From positions 1 through 38,591 of the forward strand of contig JANQED010000054.1 of the NCBI GenBank assembly GCA_028278545.1: a stretch of 38,591 bases of DNA. The letters are read 5' to 3'. The notes below the pieces were generated by a model. The model was not told where the DNA came from, ran no database searches, and saw only the letters and a list, made by a program, of their open reading frames with translations. Positions 8,069 to 17,477 of this stretch are shown here, in pieces; the stretch's first letter is position 1; each line of letters begins with the position of its first letter. The position numbers and the translations under genes were made by a program. Origin of the DNA: Anaerolineales bacterium (GTDB lineage Bacteria > Chloroflexota > Anaerolineae > Anaerolineales > UBA11858).

Positions 8069-8629
8069 CTATGGATTGACTTCCTCCCCCCACAAGCGCT
8101 GTATTTGCACTTTTTGGTTTGTACCCACTTCAAGCATGAAAATGTCCGGCATAGTGAGTGATTTCCAGAATGCAAACCCAATTGAAGGGTCGAAATGCTG
8201 TAAGAGTAAAGCGAATAGATTTCCATGGGTAGCGAGCACAACGTGCTCGTTTTGATTTTGACGTTGAATTTTCTCGATGAAGGATATGCTTCTTCGCTGA
8301 GCCGCAAGATTAGACTCTCCTCCTGGATGTGCGAAATTTGGGTCTCTCCAGGTCGCTTCCACGGCTTCGGAGAAATGATCAATCTCCCCCTCACACAATT
8401 TGCGCTCGCGTAAATCTGGGGCGATGATTATTGGAATATTCAGTCGCTCTGATAAGGGGACTATGGTTTGATAGGCCCGATTGTATGGGCTTGAATAGAT
8501 CCTGGTGATGGGATATGTTGTGAGGATCTCCGCAACTCGTTGAGCGTCTTTTTGTCCAATGCTCGATAATGGGCGGTCCTCATCAGGTGCCCAATCAGCA
8601 TATGCATGTCGCACCAAATAATAAGTCAT
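8069..8629 (-). CDS. Histidine phosphatase superfamily protein
   Basis: The protein begins MTYYLVRHA, so the phospho-accepting histidine sits in LVRHA rather than the more common RHG. Later motifs are SSPYNRAYQT, an acidic ELRE-like DLRER, and the second histidine in LATHGN. Length (about 187 residues) fits small phosphoglycerate-mutase-like phosphatases such as CobC/GpmB relatives; the substrate is unknown. The start at 8629 follows AGGA; in-frame upstream codons to 8668 lack a ribosome site. It is convergent with the antiporter gene and divergent from the URO-D-like gene. Confidence 0.88.
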   Translation of the reverse strand: MTYYLVRHAYADWAPDEDRPLSSIGQKDAQRVAEILTTYPITRIYSSPYNRAYQTIVPLSERLNIPIIIAPDLRERKLCEGEIDHFSEAVEATWRDPNFAHPGGESNLAAQRRSISFIEKIQRQNQNEHVVLATHGNLFALLLQHFDPSIGFAFWKSLTMPDIFMLEVGTNQKVQIQRLWGEEVNP

Positions 8630-8671
8630 CATTCCTAAAAGCTTAATGAAGAAATGGATAAAATACAAGGG

Positions 8672-8700
8672 TTGAGCCAGAATACGGGTAAAATTATAAC
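8672..8700 (+). promoter_or_regulatory. Sigma70-type promoter for the URO-D-like gene
   Basis: TTGAGC (8672-8677), a 17-base spacer and TATAAC (8695-8700) lie 15 bases before the ATG, with GAGGAG as ribosome site between. Confidence 0.65.
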
Positions 8701-8715
8701 GAGGAGACCACCAAT

Positions 8716-9687
8716 ATGAACAGCCGTCAACGATTTATCGAAACAATGCGCCTTGGCTCTCCTGACCGGGTGCCGCTTTTCGGGGAAGGCCTCCGCTCCG
8801 GGGTATTCAAAGAGTGGCAACAGCATGGCTTGAAAACGGAACAAGACCTGGCGGACAAATTCGCCTATGACCGGCGCGAGGAGATCTATCTCGATTTAGA
8901 CCCCCACCCCGCCCTGGCGAAATGGCCCACCACCATGGCCGAATTGGACCAATTGCGCGCCAGCCTGGACCCGGACAACCCAGTGCGTCTGCCGGAGAAC
9001 TGGGCCCAACGCGTCGAGGGACTCAACGCGCGCGATTATCCTCTTATGCTGCGAGTCCACGAGGGGCTGTTTCTGACTTTGGGCATCGGGGGATGGGCGC
9101 GCTTTGAAGAGGTGATGTATCTGCTCACCGATGCACCGGACTTCGTCAAGGAGTTCATGAACCTGCACGGCGAATTCGCCGCCCAACTGACCGACCGCAT
9201 CCTGCAAGATGTCTCGGTGGATGCCGTGGTTTTCAGCGAGCCGATCGGGGGGAATGACGGCCCCCTGGTCTCGCCAAAAATGCACGCCGAATTCGTGCTT
9301 GAGAGCCTCCAGCCGCTAATGGAAGTCGTCCAGCGGCACGGGGTCGAAAATATCATCCTGCGCACCTATGCCAATACCCGGTTATTGCTGCCCGGAGCGG
9401 TCGAATGCGGGGTCAATGTCCTGTGGGCCTGCGAAGTAGAGCCAAACGCCATGGACTACCTGGACATCCGCCGCCAGTTTGGCGCGGATTTGCGCTTGAT
9501 CGCCGGCATCGACCTGGATGCCCTGTTGGACGATAAAGGGTCCCTCAAAAGGGAAGTGGAGCGAGTGGTGCCGCCTTTGCTGGAGGGGGGCGGCTATGCC
9601 CCCTTATTGGATGGCCGCGTCAGAAAATATACGCCCTATGAAAATTACCAGTATTACCGGGAGTTGTTGCAGGCCATCGCGGGTTAG
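8716..9687 (+). CDS. URO-D-like protein (uroporphyrinogen decarboxylase superfamily, not HemE)
   Basis: This 323-residue protein opens with NSRQRFIETMRLGSPDRVP, the hallmark N-terminus of the MtaA/MtbA-like branch of the URO-D superfamily. It continues with a TIM-barrel-like order including FSEPIGGNDGPLVSPKMHAE. True HemE begins differently and keeps an FAGAPFT-type motif not seen here. Branch members include corrinoid:coenzyme M methyltransferases and many uncharacterised proteins. No corrinoid protein or heme gene is nearby, so the substrate is open. It has a good promoter and a downstream terminator. Confidence 0.85.
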   Translation: MNSRQRFIETMRLGSPDRVPLFGEGLRSGVFKEWQQHGLKTEQDLADKFAYDRREEIYLDLDPHPALAKWPTTMAELDQLRASLDPDNPVRLPENWAQRVEGLNARDYPLMLRVHEGLFLTLGIGGWARFEEVMYLLTDAPDFVKEFMNLHGEFAAQLTDRILQDVSVDAVVFSEPIGGNDGPLVSPKMHAEFVLESLQPLMEVVQRHGVENIILRTYANTRLLLPGAVECGVNVLWACEVEPNAMDYLDIRRQFGADLRLIAGIDLDALLDDKGSLKREVERVVPPLLEGGGYAPLLDGRVRKYTPYENYQYYRELLQAIAG

Positions 9688-9742
9688 AAACTGTTTTAGC
9701 TAGTGATCCTCTGTAAAAAAACAGGGGTGGGGATAGATATAA

Positions 9743-9775
9743 AAACTTCCGGGATTTCATAAATCCCGGAAGTTT
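9743..9775. terminator. Bidirectional terminator between URO-D-like gene and nuoN
   Basis: A perfect 15-bp stem (9743-9757 with 9761-9775) encloses a 3-base loop, CAT. It sits between convergent genes. The minus-strand side is followed by a T-rich run (TTTTTATAT), so it ends the nuo operon well. The plus-strand side has only a weak T-tract. Confidence 0.85.
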
Positions 9776-9803
9776 AGTATGCAATTCGAGGCTTTAGTCG
9801 AAC

Positions 9804-11246
9804 TTAGAACAACCTCAACACCGCCTGGCTGGCCCACCGAAATAAGGGCACTGAGACGATGCTCAGCACCACGGTGCCGACCGCGGTCAACCCGGTGGTC
9901 AGCCTCAGCAGAACCGGGCGGCTGACATCCGGCTGCCCATCCCGCATGTACATGACCACCAGCACCCGCAGGTAGTAATACGCGGAAATCAGCGATGTCA
10001 ACACGCCGATGAGGGCCAACCCAACGAAACCGGCTTCCAAAACGGTGCGGAACAGGAAGAACTTACCCACGAAACCCAGGGTCGGGGGCACGCCCGTGAA
10101 AGAGAGCATGAAGACCGCCATCGCCGCCGCCAAAGCGGGATATTTGCGGCCCAGCCCGGCATAATCGTCCAGTTCCAGCCCTTTGCCCTCAGCTTTTTCC
10201 AGCGCAATCACCACACCCCAGGCGCCGAAGTTGGTCACCGCGTAGGCCAGCAGATAGAACAGGGCCGCGGCCACTCCGTCGGGGGCCACCTCGGCCTGCC
10301 CGAAAGTCACCAGGGACATAAAGATATAACCGGCATGGGCGATGCTGGAGTAAGCCAGCAGACGTTTGATATTGCTCTGGGCAATGGCGACGATATTCCC
10401 CACGATCATGGTCAAAGCCGCCAGCACCCACATAATGGGCACGATTTCCTGGTACAGGGTCGGCAGAGCGGCCACGAACACGCGCAGCAGAGCCGCGAAC
10501 CCGGCTGCCTTTGCGCCCACGGCCATGAAGGCCGTCACCGCCGATGGCGCGCCGTGGTAGACATCGGGGGTCCACATCTGGAAGGGCACCACAGCCACTT
10601 TGAAGCCAAATCCGACGATGATCAGCCCCGCGCCGATCACCAGCAGAGTCAGGTCTGCGCTGCCAGTGTTGACTGCCGCCAGGATCGCGCCTAAAGAAGT
10701 CGAGCCGGTCGCCCCAAAGGCCAGGGCGACGCCGTAAACCACAAACCCACCTGCAAAAGCCCCCAACAGGAAGTATTTCAGCGCCGCCTCTTCAGAATCC
10801 GGGTTCGGTCGGGCGAACCCGGCCAAAACGTAGAGCGGGATCGAGAGCAGCTCCAGGGCCAGGAAAACCACAATCAAGTCGGTCGCCGCGGCCATCAACA
10901 TCATCCCGCTGATCGAGAACAACAGCAGAACATAATATTCGCCGCGGTCCAACCCCATGCGCTTGTTGTAATCGAAGGCCAGGGCGATCCCGGCCAGGCC
11001 GCTGGCCGCGAAAAGGATGTTCAGGTAAGCGGTGAAGCCATCCACAACCACCATGCCTTTGAAACCTGCGTAAATGTTCCCCGATTGGGCGATGGAAATG
11101 CCCAGGGCCGCGCACAGACCAACCGCCGCCAGCAGCGGGGTCAGCCACTTGTTCTTTTTAGTGAACACATCCACCAGCAGCAGCACACAGGCCCAGGCGA
11201 CCAGGACGGTTATCGGAAGGATGGAGAGCAAATCGGTACTAGTCAT
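9804..11246 (-). CDS. nuoN: NADH:quinone oxidoreductase subunit N
   Basis: The 480-residue antiporter-like membrane subunit of complex I has 13-14 predicted helices. It carries the family's KxxxAYSS segment (NIKRLLAYSSIAHAGY) and the proton-channel region AVVPFQMWTPDVYHGAPSAV with its conserved Lys/His neighbourhood. It is one of three Mrp-type proton-pumping subunits (L, M, N) and the last gene of the operon, 39 bases after nuoM and just before the terminator. Confidence 0.97.
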   Translation of the reverse strand: MTSTDLLSILPITVLVAWACVLLLVDVFTKKNKWLTPLLAAVGLCAALGISIAQSGNIYAGFKGMVVVDGFTAYLNILFAASGLAGIALAFDYNKRMGLDRGEYYVLLLFSISGMMLMAAATDLIVVFLALELLSIPLYVLAGFARPNPDSEEAALKYFLLGAFAGGFVVYGVALAFGATGSTSLGAILAAVNTGSADLTLLVIGAGLIIVGFGFKVAVVPFQMWTPDVYHGAPSAVTAFMAVGAKAAGFAALLRVFVAALPTLYQEIVPIMWVLAALTMIVGNIVAIAQSNIKRLLAYSSIAHAGYIFMSLVTFGQAEVAPDGVAAALFYLLAYAVTNFGAWGVVIALEKAEGKGLELDDYAGLGRKYPALAAAMAVFMLSFTGVPPTLGFVGKFFLFRTVLEAGFVGLALIGVLTSLISAYYYLRVLVVMYMRDGQPDVSRPVLLRLTTGLTAVGTVVLSIVSVPLFRWASQAVLRLF

Positions 11247-11285
11247 AGAATCTCTCAGTTGCCAGGAACGCCGTTCCCGGCAGGT

Positions 11286-12812
11286 TTAGTGCATGGCCAC
11301 AGCCGCAGCCTGCACCGCAGCAACCAGCTTATCAACCGTGGGGGCCATCAGCGCGAAGAAGGGCTTGGGATACAGGCCAATCCAAAAGATCAGCACCAAA
11401 ATTGGGACCAGGGTAACGATCTCACGCCAGTTCAAGTCCTTGATACTGTGCCCGTGCTTCTTGACCTCTTCGACCACAGAACCTTCGGGACCCAGGAACA
11501 TCTTCTGGAACATGTAGAGCATATAGACCGCCGCCAGGATCACACCGATGGTAGCCAGCCCGGCGTACCAGGGCGAGCCGATGGACTCCGAGCCGAAAGC
11601 GCCCAGCAGGATGGTGAACTCGCCGACGAAGCCGTTCAGGCCCGGCAGCCCCATCGAAGACAAGGCCACAATCAGCATCAGCGTGCCGTAGATCGGGGTC
11701 AATTTCCACAGACCGCCATAGACATCGAAGTCGCGGGTGTGGGTCTGTTCGTAGATCATACCCACCAGGAGGAACAATGCCCCCGTGCTCAAGCCATGGT
11801 TGACCATCTGCAGGATGCCGCCCTGGATGCCCTGGGGGTTCAGGGCAAAGAGGCCCAACATCACGAAACCCAGGTGGCTGACCGACGAGTAAGCCACCAA
11901 TTTCTTGATATCCTTCTGAGCGTACGAAACCGCCGCGCCGTAGATAATGCCGATCACCGCCAGCAGCGCCATCCAGGGGGCGGCTTTCACAGCCGCCTCG
12001 GGAAAGAGCGGGATGTTGAAGCGCACGAAGCCGTAGGTGCCCATCTTCAGCAGCACCCCGGCCAGGATGACTGAACCGGCGGTGGGCGCTTCCACGTGGG
12101 CATCCGGGAGCCACGAGTGCAGCGGCCACATGGGCACTTTGATGGCGAAGGCCGCCGCGAAAGCCAGGAAGAGCCACAATTGGATGTCCGCCGGGATACC
12201 GCCCTTGGCGATCAGTTCAGGCACCGAGAAAGTGCCCTGGTAGATACCCAGCCACAGGATCGCCAACAGCATCAACAGCGAACCGGCCATGGTGTACAGG
12301 AAGAACTTGATCGCCGCGTACATGCGCTGCGGCCCGCCCCAGATTCCGATCAGGAAGTACATCGGCACCAGGGTGAATTCCCAGAAGATGTAGAACAAGA
12401 ACAGGTCTTGGGCCAGGAAGACGCCGGTCATGCCCACTTCCAGCAGTAGGAAGAAGAGCATGAAGTCCTTGACCCGCTCCTCGATGGCCGTCCAGGTCGA
12501 CAAGATGGAGATCGGCGTCAGGAAGGTGGTCAGCAGCACCAGCAAGATGCTCAAGCCGTCCACGCCCATGTGGTAGCTGATGTTCCAACCCGCCACCTGG
12601 ATCCAGGGCAGGTCGATCACCATCTGCAAATCCGGGTTTTGGGCGTTGAATCCGGCCAGCAGCCACATCGAGATGCCGAAAGTGATCAAAGAAGTGATCA
12701 GCGCCGTCCATCTTAGGGCGTTCTTGCGTTCTGATTGCATAAATAATAGAACCAGCACGCCCAGCAGGGGGAAGAAAGTCACCAGGGTAAGGGGATGCAA
12801 AACTGGGTTCAT
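11286..12812 (-). CDS. nuoM: NADH:quinone oxidoreductase subunit M
   Basis: This 508-residue, roughly 14-helix proton-channel subunit shows FAIKVPMWPLHSWLPDAHVEAP, the M/L signature with the channel Lys, and KKLVAYSSVSHLGFVMLG. It belongs to the membrane arm. It starts 27 bases after nuoL; a GAGGACAAATT ribosome site precedes the ATG. Confidence 0.97.
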   Translation of the reverse strand: MNPVLHPLTLVTFFPLLGVLVLLFMQSERKNALRWTALITSLITFGISMWLLAGFNAQNPDLQMVIDLPWIQVAGWNISYHMGVDGLSILLVLLTTFLTPISILSTWTAIEERVKDFMLFFLLLEVGMTGVFLAQDLFLFYIFWEFTLVPMYFLIGIWGGPQRMYAAIKFFLYTMAGSLLMLLAILWLGIYQGTFSVPELIAKGGIPADIQLWLFLAFAAAFAIKVPMWPLHSWLPDAHVEAPTAGSVILAGVLLKMGTYGFVRFNIPLFPEAAVKAAPWMALLAVIGIIYGAAVSYAQKDIKKLVAYSSVSHLGFVMLGLFALNPQGIQGGILQMVNHGLSTGALFLLVGMIYEQTHTRDFDVYGGLWKLTPIYGTLMLIVALSSMGLPGLNGFVGEFTILLGAFGSESIGSPWYAGLATIGVILAAVYMLYMFQKMFLGPEGSVVEEVKKHGHSIKDLNWREIVTLVPILVLIFWIGLYPKPFFALMAPTVDKLVAAVQAAAVAMH

Positions 12813-12839
12813 AATTTGTCCTCGTCCATCAATCTGGAA

Positions 12840-14960
12840 TTATTGCAAAATCAAATATCCAAGGATCACAACCACGCCGATGAACACCGACAGGGCGTAG
12901 TTGCGTACAAAGCCGGTCTGGATGCCGCGCAGCCATTGGGCAAGCTCTTTGGTGCTGTCCGCCAGGCCGTTGGCGAAGCCGTCGATGCCGCGCTGGTCGA
13001 ACCAGCGGTCCAGGAGGGTGCGGCTGACCCACTGGAATGTGCCGGCGATGACTTTATCGTGGAACCAATCATGCCAGAAGCGCCAGTCGATCACATCGGC
13101 GGTGAAACGGGCCAGGGCGATATAAGGATTCAGGATCACCGCCCAATAGAGTTCATCGACCCACCATTTGTTCTCCATGCCGACGAAAACCGGCCCCAAA
13201 ATCCGTTTGAGCGGGTCTGGCTGATCCTGGGTGACGGCCTTGCGCCCGTAGAGCACCCAGGAAAGGCCGATGGCGAGCAAGGCCAACACCGTGGATGTGA
13301 TCGCCACAGTGATGTTGAACTCGCCGTGGTGCAGGTGCAGATGGAACTTCTCGTAGGTATGCTCGATCCAGTGGGTGAACGTCCCCAAGCCAGGCAGGTT
13401 GAGCGCCCCGCCCAGGATCGAGAGCGCCGCCAGCACCATCAGGGGCACTGTCATCACCGGAGGGCTTTCTTCGGCCTGCTCCGCCGCCTCGTGCTTTGGT
13501 TCTCCAAAGAAGACCATCCAGACCTGGCGGCCCATATAGAAAGCGGTGAAGAAAGCGGCCACGGCAAGGAGAATATAGACGGTGAAATTCAAGCTGAGCG
13601 CTTCGGCCAGGATCTCGTCCTTCGACCAGAAACCGGCCAGGGGGAAGATGCCCGCCAGGGCCAGCGAGCCGATGATATATACCCAGAAAGTGAGCGGCAT
13701 CCTCTTGCGTATCCCGCCCATATTGCGCATATCGCCCGGGTCGAACACCTCGTTGTGCTCGTGGGCGTGGTCGTCGTGGTGATGCCCATGCGCGGCGTGA
13801 TGGTGGCCACGCTCGACCCCCAAAATCACCGAGCCTGCCGAGAGAAAGAGCAGCGCCTTGAAGAAGGCGTGGGTCACTAGGTGGAACATCCCGGCCACGA
13901 AGGCCCCCATCCCGACAGCCGCCACCATGAAGCCCAACTGGCTGATCGTGGAGTAAGCCAGCACTCTCTTGATGTCGTACTGGCCCACGGCGATGGTGGC
14001 CGCGAAAAGGGCCGTGGCCCCACCGACGATGGCGACGATGAACTGGGCCTGGGGCACCAGGGTGTAGAGCGGTGCTGAGCGGGCCACCAAATACACCCCC
14101 GCGGTGACCATCGTGGCCGCATGGATCAGGGCCGAGACCGGGGTCGGGCCGGCCATCGCGTCGGGCAGCCAGACGTAGAGCGGGATCTGCGCCGACTTGC
14201 CGGCCACACCCAGCAGCATGAACAGGGTAATAGCCAGGATCACCCCTGGGTTGTGCTCGGCAACATGGTGGGCCGCTTCGAAGACGGTGTCGAACTGCAC
14301 GCTCTTGAAGGCCCAGAACATGATCATACCGGCAATCAGGAAGCCGAAGTCGCCCACGCGGTTGGTGATAAAGGCTTTCTTGGCAGCCATGGCGTTGGCG
14401 GTGCTTGCCTGGGCCAGGGTGTCCATCTCGTACCAGAAGCCGATCAACAAGAAGGAGCACAGGCCAACCCCCTCCCAGCCGACGAAGAGCATCAGGTAGT
14501 TGTCCCCGGTGACCAGGATCATCATGGCGGCGATGAACAGATTTAGGAAGGCGAAGAAGCGCCGGAAGCGACCGGGGTCGTTCTTGTAGCGCACATCTTC
14601 GTGCATGTAGCCGATGGCGTAAATATGGATCAGCGTGCCCACCCCGCCGACCACCAGCATCATTGTGGTGGAAAGGGTATCGACGCGGAACGCCCAATCG
14701 AGTTGCAGCTCGCCAATGGAGATCCATTCTGCCAGGAGCACGGTAGCCCCTTCGTGATGCGTGCGCAGCGAGATCAGCAGAAGCACGGCGACGACGAACG
14801 TCAAGCCCGAAGCCGTGCTGGCAATGCCGCCGACCGCCTTTTCACCCAGCCTGCCGCCGAAGATCATGTTGATCAGCAGTCCAATCACCGGGAAGAAGAC
14901 CACCCAGGGCGCTAAGTAGAAGAAATCAGGTCCTGATGTTGCGATTTCACTAAGGAGCAT
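12840..14960 (-). CDS. nuoL: NADH:quinone oxidoreductase subunit L
   Basis: This 706-residue distal proton-channel subunit includes the long C-terminal lateral helix extension. Signatures are WEGVGLCSFLLIGFW, KSAQIPLYVWLPDAMAGPTPVSALIHAATM and HAFFKALLFLSAGSVI. A histidine-rich loop (about residues 383-405, bases 13746-13812) is inserted just after the conserved AGSVI segment and before MGGIRK; see findings. GGAGAACAC precedes the ATG, the same leader as nuoK. Confidence 0.97.
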   Translation of the reverse strand: MLLSEIATSGPDFFYLAPWVVFFPVIGLLINMIFGGRLGEKAVGGIASTASGLTFVVAVLLLISLRTHHEGATVLLAEWISIGELQLDWAFRVDTLSTTMMLVVGGVGTLIHIYAIGYMHEDVRYKNDPGRFRRFFAFLNLFIAAMMILVTGDNYLMLFVGWEGVGLCSFLLIGFWYEMDTLAQASTANAMAAKKAFITNRVGDFGFLIAGMIMFWAFKSVQFDTVFEAAHHVAEHNPGVILAITLFMLLGVAGKSAQIPLYVWLPDAMAGPTPVSALIHAATMVTAGVYLVARSAPLYTLVPQAQFIVAIVGGATALFAATIAVGQYDIKRVLAYSTISQLGFMVAAVGMGAFVAGMFHLVTHAFFKALLFLSAGSVILGVERGHHHAAHGHHHDDHAHEHNEVFDPGDMRNMGGIRKRMPLTFWVYIIGSLALAGIFPLAGFWSKDEILAEALSLNFTVYILLAVAAFFTAFYMGRQVWMVFFGEPKHEAAEQAEESPPVMTVPLMVLAALSILGGALNLPGLGTFTHWIEHTYEKFHLHLHHGEFNITVAITSTVLALLAIGLSWVLYGRKAVTQDQPDPLKRILGPVFVGMENKWWVDELYWAVILNPYIALARFTADVIDWRFWHDWFHDKVIAGTFQWVSRTLLDRWFDQRGIDGFANGLADSTKELAQWLRGIQTGFVRNYALSVFIGVVVILGYLILQ

Positions 14961-15035
14961 AGTGTTCTCCGAAAGATAAAGGATGAAGACAATTGCCTGA
15001 AGTGATCGCTTGATCCCTCAAGCATCCATCTCTAG

Positions 15036-15338
15036 TTAGCCTTTCAAACTGCTCATCTGATCGACGTCGATGCTTTGCTTGTTGCGGAAGATGGCTACGA
15101 TCAATGCCAGCCCCACAGCCACCTCCGCGGCAGCCACAGTGATCACGAAAAAGACGAAAATCTGCCCGCTCAAAGCCTCGTGAACCCGGGCAAAGGCCAC
15201 AAAGGCCAGGTTGGCCGCATTGAGCATCAGCTCGATGGACATGAAGATGATGATCGCATTACGGCGGATCAGCACACCTAGTGCGCCAATGGCGAATAAG
15301 ACGGCGGATAAACCTACATAATAAGATACTGGGAGCAT
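15036..15338 (-). CDS. nuoK: NADH:quinone oxidoreductase subunit K
   Basis: This 100-residue, three-helix membrane subunit homologous to MrpC/ND4L has the standard length. It contains two membrane glutamates in their usual context ([14 protein letters not shown] and [11 protein letters not shown]) that form part of the central proton axis. GGAGAACACC precedes the ATG. It is 19 bases after nuoJ and 75 before nuoL. Confidence 0.97.
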   Translation of the reverse strand: MLPVSYYVGLSAVLFAIGALGVLIRRNAIIIFMSIELMLNAANLAFVAFARVHEALSGQIFVFFVITVAAAEVAVGLALIVAIFRNKQSIDVDQMSSLKG

Positions 15339-15357
15339 GGTGTTCTCCTAAACGCGA

Positions 15358-15879
15358 TCAACGCCCCGCGTTTTTCTTCTCCTGTCTGGTCAGGATAATG
15401 GCGCCGATCATGGCGACCAACAGCAGGATCGAGGTCACTTCGAAGGGCAGTAAGTACTCCTGGAACAAGACCGATCCCACCGAACTGGGGCTGCCGAAGC
15501 CCTCGGGCAAATCTTTCAAAGCGACCAGCTCACCCGCCTGGAAGAAGAGGATGTACAGCGTCTCGGCGACCAGGCCCAACCCGAGGATGATCGCCAGGGG
15601 GCGCTGCCAGGGCAGGGTATCACCGCTTCTGCCGAGCTTCTCCGCCCCTAAGAGCATGATCACAAACAGAAAGAGCACCATGATCGCCCCGGCGTAAACC
15701 GCTACCTGGCTGACAGCGATGAAAGCGCCGCCCAGCAGCAGGTAAAAGACGGCCACGGTGATGAAGTTGATGATCAGATAGATGGCGGAGTAAACCGCGT
15801 TGCGGCTGAAGAGCATCCCCAGCCCAGAGGCCACAGCGATGCTGGCGAGCAAGATGAAGGTGATCAATTCAGGTGTCAT
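15358..15879 (-). CDS. nuoJ: NADH:quinone oxidoreductase subunit J
   Basis: This 173-residue, five-helix subunit (ND6 homologue) carries the helix-3 region YLLLGGAFIAVSQVAVYAGA, which holds the conserved Tyr and the pi-bulge segment linking quinone chemistry to proton pumping. Length is typical. It starts 33 bases after nuoI. Confidence 0.96.
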   Translation of the reverse strand: MTPELITFILLASIAVASGLGMLFSRNAVYSAIYLIINFITVAVFYLLLGGAFIAVSQVAVYAGAIMVLFLFVIMLLGAEKLGRSGDTLPWQRPLAIILGLGLVAETLYILFFQAGELVALKDLPEGFGSPSSVGSVLFQEYLLPFEVTSILLLVAMIGAIILTRQEKKNAGR

Positions 15880-15912
15880 AATCAGTTACCAGTCCTCAGG
15901 TTCCGGTACGCG

Positions 15913-16440
15913 CTAGTCCGTCGGGTCCGCCATCACCGGCACAGAGCGGGTGAATATCCCCGGCGGCACTTCTTGAGGGGTCGGTTTGCCCTCCTCAGGC
16001 ACAGGCAACAGCAACCTCTCCTTGGTGTAGATCGCCTCGAAGCGGTCGGTGAACGACAACTCGTAGTTATCCTCGAGCACAATCGCTTCCGTGGGGCAGG
16101 CGTCCTCACAATATCCACAGTAAATGCAGCGCAGCATGTTGATTTCGTAGGTGCTGGCGTAGCGCTCCCCCGGGGAATAGCGTTCGTCGTCGGTGTTTTC
16201 CGAAGATTCGACGAAAATGGCATCCGCCGGGCAAGCCGCCGCGCATAATGAGCACCCAATGCACTTCTCGAGGCCGTTCTCATACCGGTTGAGTACGTGG
16301 CGGCCGCGGAAGCGCGTCCTCACCGGGCGTTTGACCTCCGGATACTGCACGGTGACCGGTTTTTCGAACATGGATTTGAAGGTGATCCACAACCCTTTGA
16401 ATAATTCATCAACTCGAGCTCGTTCTGGTAAGAACGCCAT
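15913..16440 (-). CDS. nuoI: NADH:quinone oxidoreductase subunit I (2x[4Fe-4S])
   Basis: This 175-residue ferredoxin-like subunit binds clusters N6a and N6b through two CxxCxxCxxxCP motifs. Ligands are Cys60/63/66/70 ([12 protein letters not shown]) and Cys105/108/111/115 ([12 protein letters not shown]). It sits in the peripheral arm, passing electrons from NuoG to N2 in NuoB. It starts 15 bases after nuoH; GGAGAAAAC is the ribosome site. Confidence 0.98.
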   Translation of the reverse strand: MAFLPERARVDELFKGLWITFKSMFEKPVTVQYPEVKRPVRTRFRGRHVLNRYENGLEKCIGCSLCAAACPADAIFVESSENTDDERYSPGERYASTYEINMLRCIYCGYCEDACPTEAIVLEDNYELSFTDRFEAIYTKERLLLPVPEEGKPTPQEVPPGIFTRSVPVMADPTD

Positions 16441-16455
16441 AGTTTTCTCCTTTAC

Positions 16456-17457
16456 CTACCCAATCAATACCAATATTACGGCGGTTAAAAAGACATTCGC
16501 CAATGCCACGGGCAGCAGGATTTTCCAACCAAAGGCCATCAGACGGTCGTAACGGAAACGCGGGAAAGTGGCTCGCACCCAGATCATACCGAAGAGCAAG
16601 ATGATGATCTTGACCAGGAGCACCACCGGTCCCAGGAAGGCGGGAAGCTCGATGAAGGGCAGCCGGTAGCCCCCCAGGAACAGTGTGGCCGCGATGGCTG
16701 CGATGGCGATCATCTTGATATATTCGGCCATGAAGAACAGGGCGAACTTCATCCCCGAGTATTCGGCGTGATAGCCCGCGGTCAGTTCTTGTTCGGCTTC
16801 AGGCATATCGAAGGGCGAGCGGTTGATCTCGGCCAGGCCGGCGATCAAAAAGATGATAAAGGCTATGATTTGGGGGCCGGCGAACCAGACATTCTTTTGG
16901 GCCTCGACGATATCCACCAGGCTCATGGAGCCGGCCAGCATGATCGGCCCAATAAACGACAGGCCCAGGGCCAATTCATAGCTGACCATCTGGGCTGAAG
17001 AGCGCAAGCCGCCCAAAAGGGCGTATTTGTTATTCGAAGACCAGCCGGCAATGACGATGCCGTACACGGCGATGGCCGCTACCGCCGTCAGATACAGCAC
17101 ACCCACGTTGACATCAGCCAGATACAGGTTGATCTCCCGTCCGGCGATGACCACCTGGCCGCCCCAGGGGATCACCGCCCAGATGATCAGCGCCGGGAGC
17201 ACGGTGATGATCGGCGCTAAGACGAACATCAATTTATCGGCCCGGGCGGGGATCAACTCTTCGTTGAAGATCAGTTTGATGCCATCGGCAACCGGCTGTA
17301 AGATGCCAAAGGGGCCTGCCCGGTTAGGGCCGATGCGCACCTGGATGCGCGCCAGGGCCCTGCGCTCGTAGAGCGTCAGGTACGCAAAGCCTGTGACGCC
17401 AAACAAGAGCAAGATGGCCGATTTGATGACCCATTCGATGATCAATGCTGGTTCCAT
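16456..17457 (-). CDS. nuoH: NADH:quinone oxidoreductase subunit H
   Basis: This 333-residue, eight-helix subunit (ND1 homologue) forms the quinone channel entrance. Conserved segments are ERRALARIQVRIGPNRAGPFG near the N-terminus, EINRSPFDMPEAEQELTAGY in the acidic quinone-chamber loop, and WVRATFPRFRYDRLM near the C-terminus. GAGG precedes the ATG. It starts 20 bases after nuoG. Confidence 0.98.
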   Translation of the reverse strand: MEPALIIEWVIKSAILLLFGVTGFAYLTLYERRALARIQVRIGPNRAGPFGILQPVADGIKLIFNEELIPARADKLMFVLAPIITVLPALIIWAVIPWGGQVVIAGREINLYLADVNVGVLYLTAVAAIAVYGIVIAGWSSNNKYALLGGLRSSAQMVSYELALGLSFIGPIMLAGSMSLVDIVEAQKNVWFAGPQIIAFIIFLIAGLAEINRSPFDMPEAEQELTAGYHAEYSGMKFALFFMAEYIKMIAIAAIAATLFLGGYRLPFIELPAFLGPVVLLVKIIILLFGMIWVRATFPRFRYDRLMAFGWKILLPVALANVFLTAVILVLIG

Positions 17458-17477
17458 AAAGATAACCTCGTTACGCG

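Noticed and set aside
8716..9687. hemE (true uroporphyrinogen decarboxylase)
   Set aside because: The N-terminus and motifs fit the MtaA/MtbA-like branch of the superfamily, not HemE, and no heme genes are adjacent.
13153..14727. Long open frame (524 codons) on the minus strand inside nuoL, and others such as 11085-12074 (+) inside nuoN/nuoM
   Set aside because: They overlap well-supported nuo genes in other frames, have Arg/Gly/Pro/His-rich composition and no family motifs; a result of high GC.
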